Positions 1-10,207 of a stretch of DNA of 64,000 nucleotides are shown here, in pieces. The DNA comes from Streptosporangium sp. NBC_01755 (GTDB lineage Bacteria; Actinomycetota; Actinomycetes; Streptosporangiales; Streptosporangiaceae). The notes under the pieces are model-generated. The model was not told the origin of the DNA and did not search any database. It was given only the letters and a program-made list of their open reading frames with translations. The stretch is taken from positions 2,976,001 to 3,040,000 of the forward strand of contig NZ_CP109131.1 in the NCBI RefSeq assembly GCF_035917995.1, given 5' to 3'. The translations under genes and the position numbers were made by a program. Within the stretch, counting starts at the first letter, position 1. Every line of letters starts with the position of its first letter.

Positions 1-1
1 C

Positions 2-1804
2 CGGCGGGTGCTGCCCGGTGTGGTCGAGGGCATCAGCCACTACGGCAACTGCCTGGGCCTGCCCAACATCGGCGGCGAGGTCGTCTTCGACCCCTGCTAC
101 ATCGGCAACCCGCTGGTCAACGCCCTCTGCGTGGGCCTGCTGCGCAAGGACCAGATCAAGCTCGCGGTGGCCCCCGGACCGGGCAACAAGGTGGTCCTGT
201 TCGGCGCGCTGACCGGCCCCGACGGCATCGGTGGCGCGTCCGTGCTGGCCTCGGCCACGTTCGAGGACAAGTCGCATGCCAAGCGTCCCAGCGTCCAGGT
301 CGGCGACCCCTTCATGGAGAAGCTGCTGATCGAGTGCTGCCTGGAGCTCTACCAGGCGGACGTGGTCGTCGGCATCCAGGACCTCGGTGCCGCGGGCGTC
401 TCCTGCGCGACCACCGAGCTCGCGGCCAAGGGCACCGGCGGCATGAACGTCAGGCTCGACCTGGTGCCGCTGCGCGATCCTTCGCTGCGGCCCGAGGAGA
501 TCCTGATGAGCGAGTCGCAGGAGCGCATGATGGCGGTCGTCACCCCCGACGACATCGACGCCTTCATGGCGATCTGCGCGAAATGGGACATTCCCGCGAC
601 CGTAATCGGCGAGGTCACCGATGGCGGCCGCCTCGTGATGACCTGGCACGGCGAGACCATCGTCGACATCCCGCCGGGCACCGCGGCCGACGAGGGCCCG
701 GTCTACGAGCGGCCGTTCCAGGAGCCGGCCGGCCAGATCGCGCTGAACAGCGACACCCCCAAGCGCCTCGCCCGCCCCACCGACCTGCGCGCGGCGCTGC
801 TGGAGCTCCTCGGCTCGCCGAACCTGGCGTCCAAGGAGTGGGTCACCTCCCAGTACGACCGCTACGTCCGCGGCAACACCGTGCTGGCCCAGCCCGCCGA
901 CGCGGGCGTGCTGCGCATCAGCGAGGCCATGCCCGGCGCCGAGGAGACCAAGCGGGGAATCGCGCTGGCCACCGACGGCAACGGCCGCTATGCCCGCCTC
1001 GACCCGTACGCGGGAGCCCAGCTCGCCCTCGCCGAGGCGTACCGGAACGTGGCCACCACCGGCGCGACGCCGCTGGCGGTGACCAACTGCCTCAACTTCG
1101 GCTCGCCGGAGGACCCCGAGGTCATGTGGCAGTTCGCCGAGGCCGTGCGTGGCCTGGCCGACGCCTGCAAGACCCTCGGCGTCCCGGTGACCGGCGGCAA
1201 CGTCTCCTTCTACAACCAGACGGGATCCGTGCCGATTCACCCGACGCCGGTCGTCGGCGTGCTCGGCGTCATCGACGACGTGTCCACCCGCGTGCGGTCC
1301 GGTTTCACCGGCGACGGCGACAGGGTGGTGCTGCTCGGCGAGACCGAGGCGGAGTTCGGCGGCTCGGAGTGGGCGCACGTGGCCCACGGTCACCTGGGCG
1401 GCCTGCCGCCCAAGGTGCGGCTGGCCTCGGAGCGCGACCTGGCCCTCGTCCTGACCAAGGCCGCCTCGCAGGGGCTGCTGACCGGCTCCCACGACCTGTC
1501 CGACGGCGGGCTGGCCATCGCCCTCGCCGAGGCCTGCCTCGCCCAGGGCATCGGCTGCGCGGTCTCCCTGACGGGCGACGACGCGTTCGTCGAGCTGTTC
1601 AGCGAGTCGTCGGCACGCGCGCTGGTGACCGTCAGGCCCGATTCGTTCGACGCCTTCGCCGAGCTGTGCGCGGCCCACGAGGTGCCCTGCTACGGCCTGG
1701 GCGCCACCGGCGGTGACTCCCTGAGCGTCAAGGGTGTCCTGGACATCCCGGTCACCGAGCTCCGCCAGACCCACATCTCCACCCTGCCGGGCATCTTCGG
1801 CTGA
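2..1804 (+). CDS. purL: Phosphoribosylformylglycinamidine synthase II (PurL), 5' truncated by window edge
   Basis: Large synthetase subunit of the ATP-dependent FGAR-to-FGAM step of purine biosynthesis; it works with PurQ and PurS in the cytoplasm. The reading frame is open from base 2, so the gene begins upstream. About 600 C-terminal residues are visible against roughly 740-760 for the family. Recognisable blocks are [14 protein letters not shown] near the start, [40 protein letters not shown] and the late [15 protein letters not shown] motif, all typical of the duplicated AIRS/PurM-like folds. The gene ends in a strong hairpin and the next gene is convergent, so it is the last gene of its transcript. 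purF and purM follow about 10 kb downstream. Confidence 0.97.
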   Translation, partial: RRVLPGVVEGISHYGNCLGLPNIGGEVVFDPCYIGNPLVNALCVGLLRKDQIKLAVAPGPGNKVVLFGALTGPDGIGGASVLASATFEDKSHAKRPSVQVGDPFMEKLLIECCLELYQADVVVGIQDLGAAGVSCATTELAAKGTGGMNVRLDLVPLRDPSLRPEEILMSESQERMMAVVTPDDIDAFMAICAKWDIPATVIGEVTDGGRLVMTWHGETIVDIPPGTAADEGPVYERPFQEPAGQIALNSDTPKRLARPTDLRAALLELLGSPNLASKEWVTSQYDRYVRGNTVLAQPADAGVLRISEAMPGAEETKRGIALATDGNGRYARLDPYAGAQLALAEAYRNVATTGATPLAVTNCLNFGSPEDPEVMWQFAEAVRGLADACKTLGVPVTGGNVSFYNQTGSVPIHPTPVVGVLGVIDDVSTRVRSGFTGDGDRVVLLGETEAEFGGSEWAHVAHGHLGGLPPKVRLASERDLALVLTKAASQGLLTGSHDLSDGGLAIALAEACLAQGIGCAVSLTGDDAFVELFSESSARALVTVRPDSFDAFAELCAAHEVPCYGLGATGGDSLSVKGVLDIPVTELRQTHISTLPGIFG

Positions 1805-1831
1805 TCGTCTCCCGTACGAGGTGCGCTTACG

Positions 1832-1873
1832 GGTCAGGCCCCGCACCGTCACATGACGGTGCGGGGCCTGACC
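1832..1873 (+). terminator. Perfect 20-bp hairpin after purL
   Basis: Arms 1832-1851 and 1854-1873 are exact reverse complements with their centre at 1852-1853; the real loop must take up a few inner pairs. There is no strong U-tract, as is usual in high-GC actinobacteria. It lies 28 bases after the purL stop and can also serve the convergent gene ending at 1978. Confidence 0.85.
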
Positions 1874-1977
1874 GATCTATATGGATCACACGGTCGGTGC
1901 CGGGGGGCGACGCGGTGAGGACGACGGGTCCCCACCGCGTCACCCGCCCGTCGCGTTCCCGCGAACGGGTCGGGTGA

Positions 1978-2380
1978 TCAGGCGGCCGCGCAGATCACGT
2001 ACACGGTGCCCTGGATCTTGCCGCTCCCTCCGTGGCCGCTGGTGGTGCCCCCGGAGGTCTTACCGTCTTCCCTGCCGTCCCTGTCGTCGTCGTCGGAGCC
2101 GGAGTTCGCCTCGACGGAGACGGACCAGCCGCTCGGCTTGCCACCGGAGAAAGTGGGCGCGGAGGCTCTCCTGGCCCCACCTGATCCGGATCTCGGTGGG
2201 CCTGCACTTGGCCGTCGCGTTGACGATGCGGGTGTAGCGCGTCTGCTTGTGGACACACGCGTGGATCTCCGCGGCCGCCGACGAGGCTACGGCACTGCCG
2301 CTCGCGGTGAACAACGTTCCAGCGAGTACACCAACGGTCATGACGGCGAGCGTGCGTCCGCCCGGCAACTTGATAGCCAC
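1978..2380 (-). pseudogene. Small secreted protein, apparently frameshifted
   Basis: The reading frame starting at 2380 has a clean Sec signal (MAIKLPGGRTLAVMTVGVLAGTLF..., cleavage after AVA-type residues). A mature start follows with IHACVHKQTRYTRIVNATAKCRPTE, a pattern I associate with small exported actinobacterial proteins. After about residue 70 (near 2170) this frame turns into Arg-rich low-complexity sequence. The neighbouring frame then reads as normal secreted protein (SAPTFSGGKPSGW, an Asp/Gly-rich stretch, ending GTVYVICAAA with stop at 1978). A single-base indel around 2150-2185 would restore one protein of about 130 residues. Either the gene is broken or the sequence has an error. 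The function is unknown. Confidence 0.55.
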
Positions 2381-2628
2381 TGGGCTTCCTTCTGCGACAC
2401 CAGAGTCTGGCGTGATGGGAGAGGTACGAGTGGTACACGATTCAACCGCTCCAATGGTTTACCGGTGAAACATCACATTTCAATCTCGGAAGCCCAGATG
2501 TCCGAATGTCCAGATGTCTGCCGTCAACGGCCGCGTGCGGAATAATCGGACCGTTCGGGGGAACCTGCCCGCTGGGCGTGGACGAACAACACAGGGAACC
2601 AACGGGTTCTCCAGACGCGGAGGCCACC

Positions 2629-4677
2629 GTGCCGACCATCAACCCGACGGACACGGTCACCCGAGACCGTTCCGGCCGGGAACCGTACCTGCCGCCTGCG
2701 ACCCAGCCGGTCCGCACCCTGGTGTGGGTGTTGCACCTGGCACTGCCAATGCTCGGACTCTGGCTGCTACTGGCCCAACCCGACCTGAACATCGTTCTAC
2801 AGGACAATCCCAGTCATTTCTGGTTGATCATCACCGTCGCCGGGATCAACCTGGCCCTGGGCCTCATGATCAGCGAGGCATCGGCCAGACGGGCGGACGC
2901 ACGCCTGCTCCTGGTCTCGCTGGTCTTCCTGAGCAGCGCCGGATCCTTCCTGGTGCACGGGCTGTCCACGCCGGGGATCATCCTGGGCACCCCCAGCTAC
3001 GGGTTCGACCTGTCCCACCCGGTGGGTCTCCTCATCGCCTCGGTGTTCGCGTTCACATCGGCGCTGCCCCTGAGGGACCGAGCGGCCGAGACCGTCCTCA
3101 GGCACCAGATGTGGCTGCGCGGCGGTCTGGCCACCCTGATCACCGGGTGGGGGATCGCCTGCCTGGTGCCGGGCCTGACCCCGCTGAGCGACTCGCCTCC
3201 CGGGGGCACCGGCCTGGGCGGCCTGGAGTGGATCGGGGTGGCCCTGTACGTGGTGGCGGCCGCGATGATGTTCCAGCTGCACCGCAGCCGTCCCGCGGTC
3301 GTGCTGATCAGCCTGGTCACCGCGTACGCGCTGCTCGCCGAGTCCCTGGTCGCGGGGTTGTCCCACCGCAACTGGCACCTGTCGTGGTGGCTCTGGCACG
3401 TGCTGCTGACCACGGCGTTCCTCTTCGTCGCCTACAGCGCCTACCTGCAGTTCCGGCGGGAGGGCACGAGTGCCGGACTGTTCGACTCGGTGGCACTGTC
3501 GGCGACGGTCCGCAGGATCAGAGCCGACTACGAGGCCGCTCTGGAGGAGCTCGTCGGCCACCTGCGGCGCAGGGAGGAGAGCAGGGTTCCGATCGCGAAC
3601 AGGCTGGCGGGCAAGTTCGGGCTCACCGAGTCCCAGGTGGCGGTGCTCGACCGGGCGGGTGAGGCGCTGGCCAACGAGCGGGAGCTGACCGACAGGCTCG
3701 CCGCGCTGGTCGACACGGGCCGGCAGGCCCGGGTGGGCCTGCCGGAGCGTGAACTGCTGGCGCAGAGCCTCGGTCGCGTGCGGCAGGCGTATGGAGACGT
3801 CCGGATCAAGCTGGTCGACAACGGCCGGGTCACCGTGAACTCCAGGGAGTACGGTCCGCGGGACTTCCCCGACGACCAGCCGATCCGGCTGGAGGGGAGG
3901 GTCGTCCACCCCTTGACCGTGCAGGGCAGGCTCGCCGGGGCACTGGAGGTGCCGATCGGCAGGACCCCGCAGGACGAGGCGCTCGCCACCATGCTGGCCG
4001 GTCAGCTGTCCATCTCCCTGGAGAACGTCCGTCTCTACCGCGAGCTGGAGACCCTCTTCCGGCAGTACATGTCGCCGGACGTGGCCCAGTCGCTGCTGGC
4101 CGACCCGCAGACCGCGGCTCTCGGCGGCGAACTGGTGGAGCTGACCGCGCTCTTCGCCGACCTGAAGGGATTCACGAGCTTCTCCGAGCGGGTGGCGCCC
4201 GGCGAGATCGTCGAGATGCTGAACCGTTACCACACCGCGGCCGTGCCCATCGTGCTCGGCAACGGCGGCACGATCGTGCAGTTCGTGGGTGACGCGCTGC
4301 TCGCGCTGTTCAATGCCCCCGCCCGGCAGTCCGACCACGCCCTCGCCGCGGTGCGGGCGGGCCTGGCGATGCAGGAGGCGGCCGAGGAGATCGCGACGGG
4401 GATGCCCGGCTATCCTCGCTTCAGGATCGGGATCAATACCGGTGAGGCGCTTGTCGGAAACATCGGCAGCCCCGAGCTACGCGGTTTCAACGCGATGGGC
4501 GACTGTGTCAACGTGGCCGCAAGACTTGAGGGGATCGCCGATCCCGGCAGCGTCGTGATCGGCCAGAGCACCCTCGACCTGATCGGCCCCCGGGCCCAGA
4601 GCCGTTCCCTGGGCCTGCTCAACCTCAAGGGCAGGGAACAACCCGTCCATGCCCACGTGCTGTCCGGGCTCTCGTAG
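2629..4677 (+). CDS. Membrane-anchored class III adenylate/guanylate cyclase
   Basis: Likely makes cAMP (or cGMP) at the membrane. The N-terminal half carries about seven hydrophobic segments, then a linker helix, a GAF-like region (protein residues about 400-500) and a C-terminal class III catalytic domain. Metal-binding Asp residues sit in LFADLKGFTSFSE and VGDALLAL; the Asn/Arg catalytic pair sits in VNVAARLEG. The purine-specifying positions are Gln (VQFVGD) and Asn (GFNAMGD) instead of Lys/Asp of adenylate or Glu/Cys of guanylate cyclases. An in-frame ATG exists at 2506, but GTG 2629 is preferred because GGAGG lies six bases before it. A Crp-family gene follows 51 bases after the stop, which suggests a signal-receptor pair. 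Confidence 0.9.
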   Translation: MPTINPTDTVTRDRSGREPYLPPATQPVRTLVWVLHLALPMLGLWLLLAQPDLNIVLQDNPSHFWLIITVAGINLALGLMISEASARRADARLLLVSLVFLSSAGSFLVHGLSTPGIILGTPSYGFDLSHPVGLLIASVFAFTSALPLRDRAAETVLRHQMWLRGGLATLITGWGIACLVPGLTPLSDSPPGGTGLGGLEWIGVALYVVAAAMMFQLHRSRPAVVLISLVTAYALLAESLVAGLSHRNWHLSWWLWHVLLTTAFLFVAYSAYLQFRREGTSAGLFDSVALSATVRRIRADYEAALEELVGHLRRREESRVPIANRLAGKFGLTESQVAVLDRAGEALANERELTDRLAALVDTGRQARVGLPERELLAQSLGRVRQAYGDVRIKLVDNGRVTVNSREYGPRDFPDDQPIRLEGRVVHPLTVQGRLAGALEVPIGRTPQDEALATMLAGQLSISLENVRLYRELETLFRQYMSPDVAQSLLADPQTAALGGELVELTALFADLKGFTSFSERVAPGEIVEMLNRYHTAAVPIVLGNGGTIVQFVGDALLALFNAPARQSDHALAAVRAGLAMQEAAEEIATGMPGYPRFRIGINTGEALVGNIGSPELRGFNAMGDCVNVAARLEGIADPGSVVIGQSTLDLIGPRAQSRSLGLLNLKGREQPVHAHVLSGLS

Positions 4678-4728
4678 AAGCACCTCCCGCCTCGGGAGCC
4701 GTACGGACACGATCGAGATCGCCACGAG

Positions 4729-5403
4729 GTGGTTATGACTTCCTCCCCCGAACCGGGTGAGTTCATCACGTTGCTCACAAGCGATGAGGTAGCGGCCCTG
4801 TACGCCGCCGGGCACTCCCGGCGCTGGGACAGGGGCGCGACGATGTGCACCGAGGGTGATGTGAGCGACTGGGTGCTCGTCCTGACATCCGGTCGTGTCA
4901 AGGTGTCCTCGCACACCGCGAGTGGCAGCGAGGTGGTCCTCGCGATACGAGGCCCCGGGGCGTTGCTCGGCGAGTTCGCGGCGATCGACGGGCTGCCCAG
5001 GTCCGCCACGATCACCGCCCTCGAACCCGTCGAAGGAGTCACGGTCCACGACTTTCCCGGTTACCTGCGGGACCACGGGAGAGTCGCGGTGCTGCTCGTG
5101 CGGATGGTGGTCGGCAAGATGCGCGACTCCGACCGTAAGCGCATCGAGTACGGCGCGTTCGACACCACGGGCCGCGTGGCCACCCGGCTGGTCGAGCTGG
5201 CCGAGCGGTACGGCGAGCCCGCCAACGGCGGGGTCCGGGTGATGTTGCCGCTCTCCCAGGACGAGCTGGCCGGCTGGACCGGAGCCTCCCGCGAGGCGGT
5301 CAGCAAGGCGTTGCGCTCCCTGCGCGACCGTGGGCTGATCGAGACGGGCCGCCGCCGCGTGATCATCCACGATATGGAGGGCCTGCGTAGACGGGCGCGC
5401 TGA
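4729..5403 (+). CDS. Crp/Fnr-family transcriptional regulator
   Basis: Cyclic-nucleotide-binding domain (about residues 20-135) followed by a C-terminal winged HTH. The phosphate-binding cassette is intact: GEFAAIDGLPRSATI keeps the Gly-Glu and the Arg-Ser-Ala of true cAMP-binding Crp proteins. The HTH reads LSQDELAGWTGASREAVSKALRSLRDRGLI. Its position directly behind the cyclase gene, with the ligand-binding residues kept, argues that it senses the product of that cyclase. GTG 4729 or ATG 4735 could be the start; neither has a decisive ribosome-binding site. Confidence 0.92.
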   Translation: MVMTSSPEPGEFITLLTSDEVAALYAAGHSRRWDRGATMCTEGDVSDWVLVLTSGRVKVSSHTASGSEVVLAIRGPGALLGEFAAIDGLPRSATITALEPVEGVTVHDFPGYLRDHGRVAVLLVRMVVGKMRDSDRKRIEYGAFDTTGRVATRLVELAERYGEPANGGVRVMLPLSQDELAGWTGASREAVSKALRSLRDRGLIETGRRRVIIHDMEGLRRRAR

Positions 5404-5434
5404 GAGCGCGCCGGCGGCACACCGGACGACCGGC

Positions 5435-5476
5435 GCGAGGGCGCGCCTGCCCACGAGCGGGAAGGCACGCCCTCGC
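5435..5476 (+). terminator. Long hairpin after the Crp gene
   Basis: Arms 5435-5452 and 5459-5476 pair over 18 bases with two imperfect positions around a 6-base loop. It lies 32 bases past the stop of the regulator, so it probably ends the cyclase-regulator transcript. Confidence 0.7.
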
Positions 5477-5637
5477 CGCGCGGGGCAAGGTGACAGGCAC
5501 GGTCCCCGGCGACGGCAACGAGCACGACGATCTCCTCCGGCGGAGCCGATCCGCCACCCAGCCGTCGCCCACGCCGGGGGCTTGACCCGAGGCGCCGACG
5601 GGGCAGACGTGCTCTAAAGCGGATCTGGATCAAGATC

Positions 5638-5654
5638 GACGTACAACGTACGTC
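5638..5654. promoter_or_regulatory. 17-bp perfect dyad upstream of MFS gene (candidate operator)
   Basis: GACGTAC-AAC-GTACGTC is a perfect inverted repeat with 7-base arms and a 3-base spacer. It ends 12 bases before the ATG at 5667. A dyad this close to the start of an exporter gene is typical of repressor control (TetR or MarR type). No such regulator gene is adjacent, so the protein that binds it is unknown. Confidence 0.5.
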
Positions 5655-5666
5655 AGACTGTGACTC

Positions 5667-7130
5667 ATGGTCGCAATCCCCCAAGACCTGCCTGGATCCC
5701 CTGAATACCTATCCAAACTCCGCTATGCGTGGCGAGTCTGCTCGGTCACCAGCCTGGGTATGGTCATGATCGGCATCTCCGGCAGCACACTGAACGTCGC
5801 ACTTCCCACCGTGGTCAGGCACTTCCATGCGGACGCGTTCGCGGCCGGCTGGGTCCTGCTGGCCTTCCTCCTTGTCAACACCGCGACGCTGGTGTTCTTC
5901 GGCCGGGTGGCCGATCTGCTCGGCCGACGGGAGATCTATCTGGCGGGGTTCGTCCTGTTCACCGTCGGATCACTGCTGGCCGGGCTCTCACCCGACATCT
6001 GGTTCCTGATCGCGATGCGCGCCGTGCAGGCGATCGGGGCCGCGATGGTCCTTGCCAACGGAACCGTGATCATCACCGACGCCTTCCCTCCGGACAGGCT
6101 CAGCCAGGGCATGGGCGTCTACATCGGCACCCTCTCGGTCGCCCAGCTCGCCGGCCCCACCCTGGGCGGCCTCATCGCCGAGGCCGCCGGCTGGCAGTGG
6201 ATCTTCTGGATCAACGTGCCGGCCGGGCTGGCCGCCCTTGTCTGGGGAGCGTTCACGCTACGCCGGGTTCCACGGGGGGCCCGCCGGCCGGTGGACGCGC
6301 TCGGCAACCTGATCGTGTTCGCCGCCCTCTCCGCGGCTCTGATCGCGCTGTCCGAGGTAGGGTCGCAGGGTCTGTCCGGCCCCGTGGTGATCGTCGGTGC
6401 GGCGATCGCGGTGGTGCTGGTCCCGGTGCTGGTCGTGGTGGAGCGCCGGGCGTCGTATCCCGTGCTCAACCTGCGCCTGTTCGGCGAGCGCATGCTGGCC
6501 TTCGCCAACCTCGCCTCCTTCTGCAACGCGCTGGCGCGCTCGGCGCTGATCCTGCTGGTCGCCCTCTACTTCCAGGCCGCCAGGGGCATCGACGCCGTCA
6601 CCGCGGCCCTGGGCGTGCTCCCCGTCCCGATCGGCATGGCTCTGGCCTCCCCGGCCGCGGGTGCCCTCGGCCGCCGGATCAAGCCGTACGCGCTCTCGGT
6701 GGGGGGCACCCTGATGAGCGCGGCCGGGCTGGGCATCCTGCTCCTGAACACCGCCCCCGCCACGCCGTACTGGATCATCGGGGTGGGCCTGTTCCTGTGC
6801 GGCTGCGGCAGCGGCACCTTCATAACCGGCAACACGACCCAGGTCATGGCCGCCCTGCCCGCGGAGAGTCTGGGAGTGGTGAACGGCTTCCGGCTCATGA
6901 TCATGAATGTCGGGATCGTGCTGGGCGTCGCCCTCACACTCAGCGTCCTGACCGGCTCGGTCAGTGCCGAGCTTCGCGGGCAGGTGTACGCGGGCACGCT
7001 GTCGCGCCTCTCCCCCGTCGCCGTGGAGCACCTGGTGACCGGCTTCCAGCGGACCTACGCCGTCCTGTTCGCCGTTACCCTGGCGGGCGCCCTGACGGCC
7101 TCCCTGGCCCGTCCCCGCCGCCGGGCCTGA
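5667..7130 (+). CDS. MFS drug-efflux transporter, DHA2 (14-TM) type
   Basis: Proton-driven exporter of the inner membrane. The 487 residues with about 14 hydrophobic segments match the EmrB/QacA (DHA2) subfamily. Motif A-like sequence [18 protein letters not shown] follows TM2; motif C-like [25 protein letters not shown] is in TM5-6. These motifs set it apart from 12-TM sugar carriers. The substrate cannot be read from sequence. The dyad at 5638-5654 is the probable control site. The next gene starts 66 bases after the stop but is probably not functionally linked. Confidence 0.93.
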   Translation: MVAIPQDLPGSPEYLSKLRYAWRVCSVTSLGMVMIGISGSTLNVALPTVVRHFHADAFAAGWVLLAFLLVNTATLVFFGRVADLLGRREIYLAGFVLFTVGSLLAGLSPDIWFLIAMRAVQAIGAAMVLANGTVIITDAFPPDRLSQGMGVYIGTLSVAQLAGPTLGGLIAEAAGWQWIFWINVPAGLAALVWGAFTLRRVPRGARRPVDALGNLIVFAALSAALIALSEVGSQGLSGPVVIVGAAIAVVLVPVLVVVERRASYPVLNLRLFGERMLAFANLASFCNALARSALILLVALYFQAARGIDAVTAALGVLPVPIGMALASPAAGALGRRIKPYALSVGGTLMSAAGLGILLLNTAPATPYWIIGVGLFLCGCGSGTFITGNTTQVMAALPAESLGVVNGFRLMIMNVGIVLGVALTLSVLTGSVSAELRGQVYAGTLSRLSPVAVEHLVTGFQRTYAVLFAVTLAGALTASLARPRRRA

Positions 7131-7196
7131 GGGTCAGCGCTCGCCGCGGGGCGGGCGGACAGCGGGATCGCGCCCCGGAGCAGGAGCCGGGAGATC

Positions 7197-7808
7197 ATGC
7201 GGGCTCTCCTCGCAGGAGAGAACCCACCGCGCGTGGCCGGGCCGGGTCCCGCACCCGCACCCGCACCCACCCCCGGCACCACAACCACGCCCAGCGCCAC
7301 AGCCACCCCCAACGCCAGCACCACGCCCAGCACTACGCCCACCCTCAGCGCCACATCCACGTCCGGTGCCACGACCAGCGTCACCACCAAAACCAACCAG
7401 ACAGTGTCAATTCCCACTATAGGGGGCAGAAACACCATCCCCAAGGCGTTGAAGAACGTCCCGTCGCTCCGCGTCCTGCCCCCGTGGCCCCGGCAGGCCA
7501 GTCACGTCCGGATATTCGTGCACTGCCCTCCCTCGTCGAACCACGCGATCATCGGCTCCACCGCGTTCAACCTGAAGGGGTCGAACCGTCTCTACCGGGA
7601 GATCGGGGTAGGACTCTCCGACAGGGGATTGGCACACCGCGGCGCGTCCATCTCCTACTTCGCCTTGCCCGGACCCCACGGGGCCTGCCTGAAGTGCGTG
7701 AAGGTCACGATGAACAAACAGACCCGTATCAGGCGGATCCGGGTGACCGGCCGGGCCTTCGCCCCACTCTTCGTACGAAGGTTCAGCATCTGGCAGTTCT
7801 TCGACTGA
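7197..7808 (+). CDS. Thr/Pro-rich protein with a basic Cys-containing C-terminal domain, function unknown
   Basis: Residues about 15-75 are low-complexity Pro/Ala then Thr/Ser/Pro, like an extracytoplasmic linker. Residues about 95-203 form a compact domain with [16 protein letters not shown], a [15 protein letters not shown] block and a CLKCVKV motif. No signal peptide or transmembrane segment precedes the Thr-rich part, which is odd for such a linker. Either the true start and export signal have been lost, or the gene is a remnant. A strong hairpin follows at 7870-7915. I do not recognise the family. Confidence 0.6.
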   Translation: MRALLAGENPPRVAGPGPAPAPAPTPGTTTTPSATATPNASTTPSTTPTLSATSTSGATTSVTTKTNQTVSIPTIGGRNTIPKALKNVPSLRVLPPWPRQASHVRIFVHCPPSSNHAIIGSTAFNLKGSNRLYREIGVGLSDRGLAHRGASISYFALPGPHGACLKCVKVTMNKQTRIRRIRVTGRAFAPLFVRRFSIWQFFD

Positions 7809-7869
7809 ACGCCCCACCGGCGACCCGGTATCGCCGGCTTCCCGGGGGACCGGTTCCCCGGGCAATGCC

Positions 7870-7915
7870 GGGTCCTGTCCCGGTGGCTCTCACCGGAGCC
7901 GCCGGGACAGGACCC
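7870..7915. terminator. 20-bp hairpin between convergent genes
   Basis: Arms 7870-7889 and 7896-7915 pair over 20 positions with one G-T wobble and a 6-base loop. It lies between the stop at 7808 and the convergent stop at 7946, so it can act in both directions. Confidence 0.85.
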
Positions 7916-7945
7916 CGTGCCTCCCCCCGGAAGCACAGACGGCGG

Positions 7946-10039
7946 TCAGGAGCCGATCTTGCCGCCCCTCGCGTGCCAGGCGACCACCACGGACGGGCGG
8001 GGCTGGGAGGTGCCGCCGTCCGGCCAGTGGCTGCTGGGAGCCTCGGGGGTGGCACCGTTGGTCTCGCCGGGGTGCTGCACGGCCACGAATACGCTGCGCT
8101 GGTCCGCGCTGACCAGCGGGCCGCAGGTCTCCGCGCCGACCGGCATGCTCAGGAACTGCTTCAGGTAGCCGCGTTCGGGACCGCGGACCGGCATGACGAA
8201 CAGGCCGTCGTGGGCACCGAGCTGGTTGCCGTCCGTGGAGATCCAGAGATTGCCGTCGGCGTCGAAGGCGACGTTGTCCGGGCAGGAGATCGGCGAGACC
8301 ATGGTCTTGTCGAACCCGGCGAAGTAGGTCGCGGGGTCGTTCGGGTCACCGCAGACCAGCGGCAGGGACCAGGCGAAGGTGGTGGCCCCGGCGTCGTCGC
8401 GCCGCTCGACGATCTCCAGGACGTGACCGTGCTTGTTGGCCGGGCGCGGGTTGGTCTCGTCCACCTGGGCAGGAGTCCGGTTGGTGTTGTTGGTCAGCGC
8501 CACGTAGACGCCACCGGTGACGGGGTTGCGCTCCACGTCCTCGGGGCGGTCCATCTTGGTCGCCCCCACCTTGTCGGCCGCCACCCGCGTGTAGACGAGC
8601 ACCTCCGCGGCCGTCATCCCCGGTACGTGCGAGACGTCACCGGTGACCAGCGGGATCCACTCGCCCGAGCCGTCGAACCGCCCGTCGGCCGGGAGCTTGC
8701 CGGTGCCGTCGATCTCCGTGGCGGGGCTGTTCCCGGTGAATCTGGCCACGTACAGCGTGCCGTCGTCCAGCAGGTCCCGGTTGTTCCGGTCGAAGCCGGG
8801 AATGTAGCGCTTCCTGGAGACGAACTTGTAGACGTACTCGAACCGGGAGTCGTCCCCCATGTAGGCCACCACCCGGCCGTCGGCGGCCAGGGAGGTGGTG
8901 GCGCCCTCGTGGGCCATCCTGCCCAGGGCGGTGCGCTTGATCGGGGTGGAGTCCGGATCGAACGGGTCGATCTCCACGATCCACCCGGTACGGTTGATCT
9001 CGTTCGGGTGTTTCGCCAGGTCGAAACGGTCCTCGACCCGGTCGAACCTGCGGTTTCCATTCGGGATGCCCGTCGTGGCGCTCACCCCGTACCGGGTGAG
9101 GTAGGGCTTCTGCGCCTCGGGCACACCGTTGCCGTTGACGAAGTACTGGTTGAAGTTCTCCTCGCCACTGAGCACCGTGCCCCACGGCGTGGTGCCGCCC
9201 GCGCAGTTGTTCAGCATGCCGACCGGCGTGGTGCCCCTCGGGTCGGCCGCGGTCTTCAGCAGGTCGCTGCCGGCCGCCGGGCCGGTGAACCTCATACGGG
9301 TGTGCACCGTGATGCGACGGTTGTAGCGGCGGGGGCCCCGGGTGACCAGCTTCCACTGGCCGGACGCGCCCACCCGCTCGACCTCGACCACCGAGCCGCC
9401 GTGCGCGGCCATCGCGATCCTGATCTGCTCCTCCGTCGCGGAGGTGCCGTCCGTGTAACCGCGGAACATCAGGTTCTCGTCGGTGTACTCGTGGTTGACC
9501 CAGAGCAGGCCGCGCCGCTGTCCCAGCGGGAAGAGCGTCACGTAGTCGCAGTTGTAGCCGAACTGCCTGGCCTGCGCGGCGGCCGTCTGCCTCTCGAAGT
9601 CGAACGCCGGGGCGCCCGGCAGCACCGGGTCACCCCAGCGCACCACGACCGCCGACAGGTAGCCCGCGGGGACCGTCACCCTGTCGTCGGTGTTCGGCGC
9701 GACGGCGGCGAAGCGCAGGCCACCCTGCTGACCGTTCCCATGGCCGTGGCCCCCGCCGGATCCGAAGGTCTTCGCCTCCGGCTCCGGGGCGGCGACGGCC
9801 GGGAGCGCCGTACCGATCCCCACCCCGGCGACGATGGCGCCCAGGGCACCCGCGCGCAGCATCCCGCGCCGGGTCATCGCCTCGGCGACCACGTCGCCGA
9901 AGTAGGTGTTGTCACTGGTGTTCATCACATCGTGGGCGCACTGGTCACCGCAACGAAACCGGCAGGTGAGCGCGCTGCGGCCCCCCTTGTGAGGGCTCAT
10001 GAGCAGGGGCAGCGGGCGGCGCGGCGACATGTTCGCCAC
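7946..10039 (-). CDS. PhoX-type (DUF839) Tat-exported phosphatase
   Basis: Predicted exported calcium/iron-dependent phosphomonoesterase of the PhoX/DUF839 family. A Tat-like signal is visible as [19 protein letters not shown] about 55 residues in, preceded by a long polar N-region. The beta-propeller family blocks are present: [65 protein letters not shown] and [21 protein letters not shown] 10039 is preferred because GGAGG sits five bases before it; an in-frame TTG at 10051 lies inside that region and lacks a site. Its length (about 697) is normal for the family. It is convergent with the gene at 7197 and probably monocistronic. Confidence 0.92.
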   Translation of the reverse strand: MANMSPRRPLPLLMSPHKGGRSALTCRFRCGDQCAHDVMNTSDNTYFGDVVAEAMTRRGMLRAGALGAIVAGVGIGTALPAVAAPEPEAKTFGSGGGHGHGNGQQGGLRFAAVAPNTDDRVTVPAGYLSAVVVRWGDPVLPGAPAFDFERQTAAAQARQFGYNCDYVTLFPLGQRRGLLWVNHEYTDENLMFRGYTDGTSATEEQIRIAMAAHGGSVVEVERVGASGQWKLVTRGPRRYNRRITVHTRMRFTGPAAGSDLLKTAADPRGTTPVGMLNNCAGGTTPWGTVLSGEENFNQYFVNGNGVPEAQKPYLTRYGVSATTGIPNGNRRFDRVEDRFDLAKHPNEINRTGWIVEIDPFDPDSTPIKRTALGRMAHEGATTSLAADGRVVAYMGDDSRFEYVYKFVSRKRYIPGFDRNNRDLLDDGTLYVARFTGNSPATEIDGTGKLPADGRFDGSGEWIPLVTGDVSHVPGMTAAEVLVYTRVAADKVGATKMDRPEDVERNPVTGGVYVALTNNTNRTPAQVDETNPRPANKHGHVLEIVERRDDAGATTFAWSLPLVCGDPNDPATYFAGFDKTMVSPISCPDNVAFDADGNLWISTDGNQLGAHDGLFVMPVRGPERGYLKQFLSMPVGAETCGPLVSADQRSVFVAVQHPGETNGATPEAPSSHWPDGGTSQPRPSVVVAWHARGGKIGS

Positions 10040-10207
10040 AGGATCCTCCAAAAAAGGGGGCGGGATCGTACGGCCCGGACGCTACGTGCGCCAGCCAAAC
10101 CGGAGGTGAACGGCATTTGCCCAGGCAATGAACCGTTGCCCGGTGTCACCGGGATCGAGCAGCTCAGAGGCGTCCTGTCGTCGGGACGGGCCGCTCCGGC
10201 GGGCATC

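Noticed and set aside
2506..2628. Longer N-terminus for the cyclase
   Set aside because: The extra 41 residues look unstructured and GTG 2629 has a good ribosome-binding site.
2797..4338. A 513-codon antisense frame in the cyclase gene
   Set aside because: Gln/Arg/His-rich shadow sequence.
7055..7444. Hydrophobic Val-rich antisense frame, like a membrane protein
   Set aside because: It is the complement of the Thr/Pro repeats of the gene at 7197; the repeat creates the false hydrophobicity.
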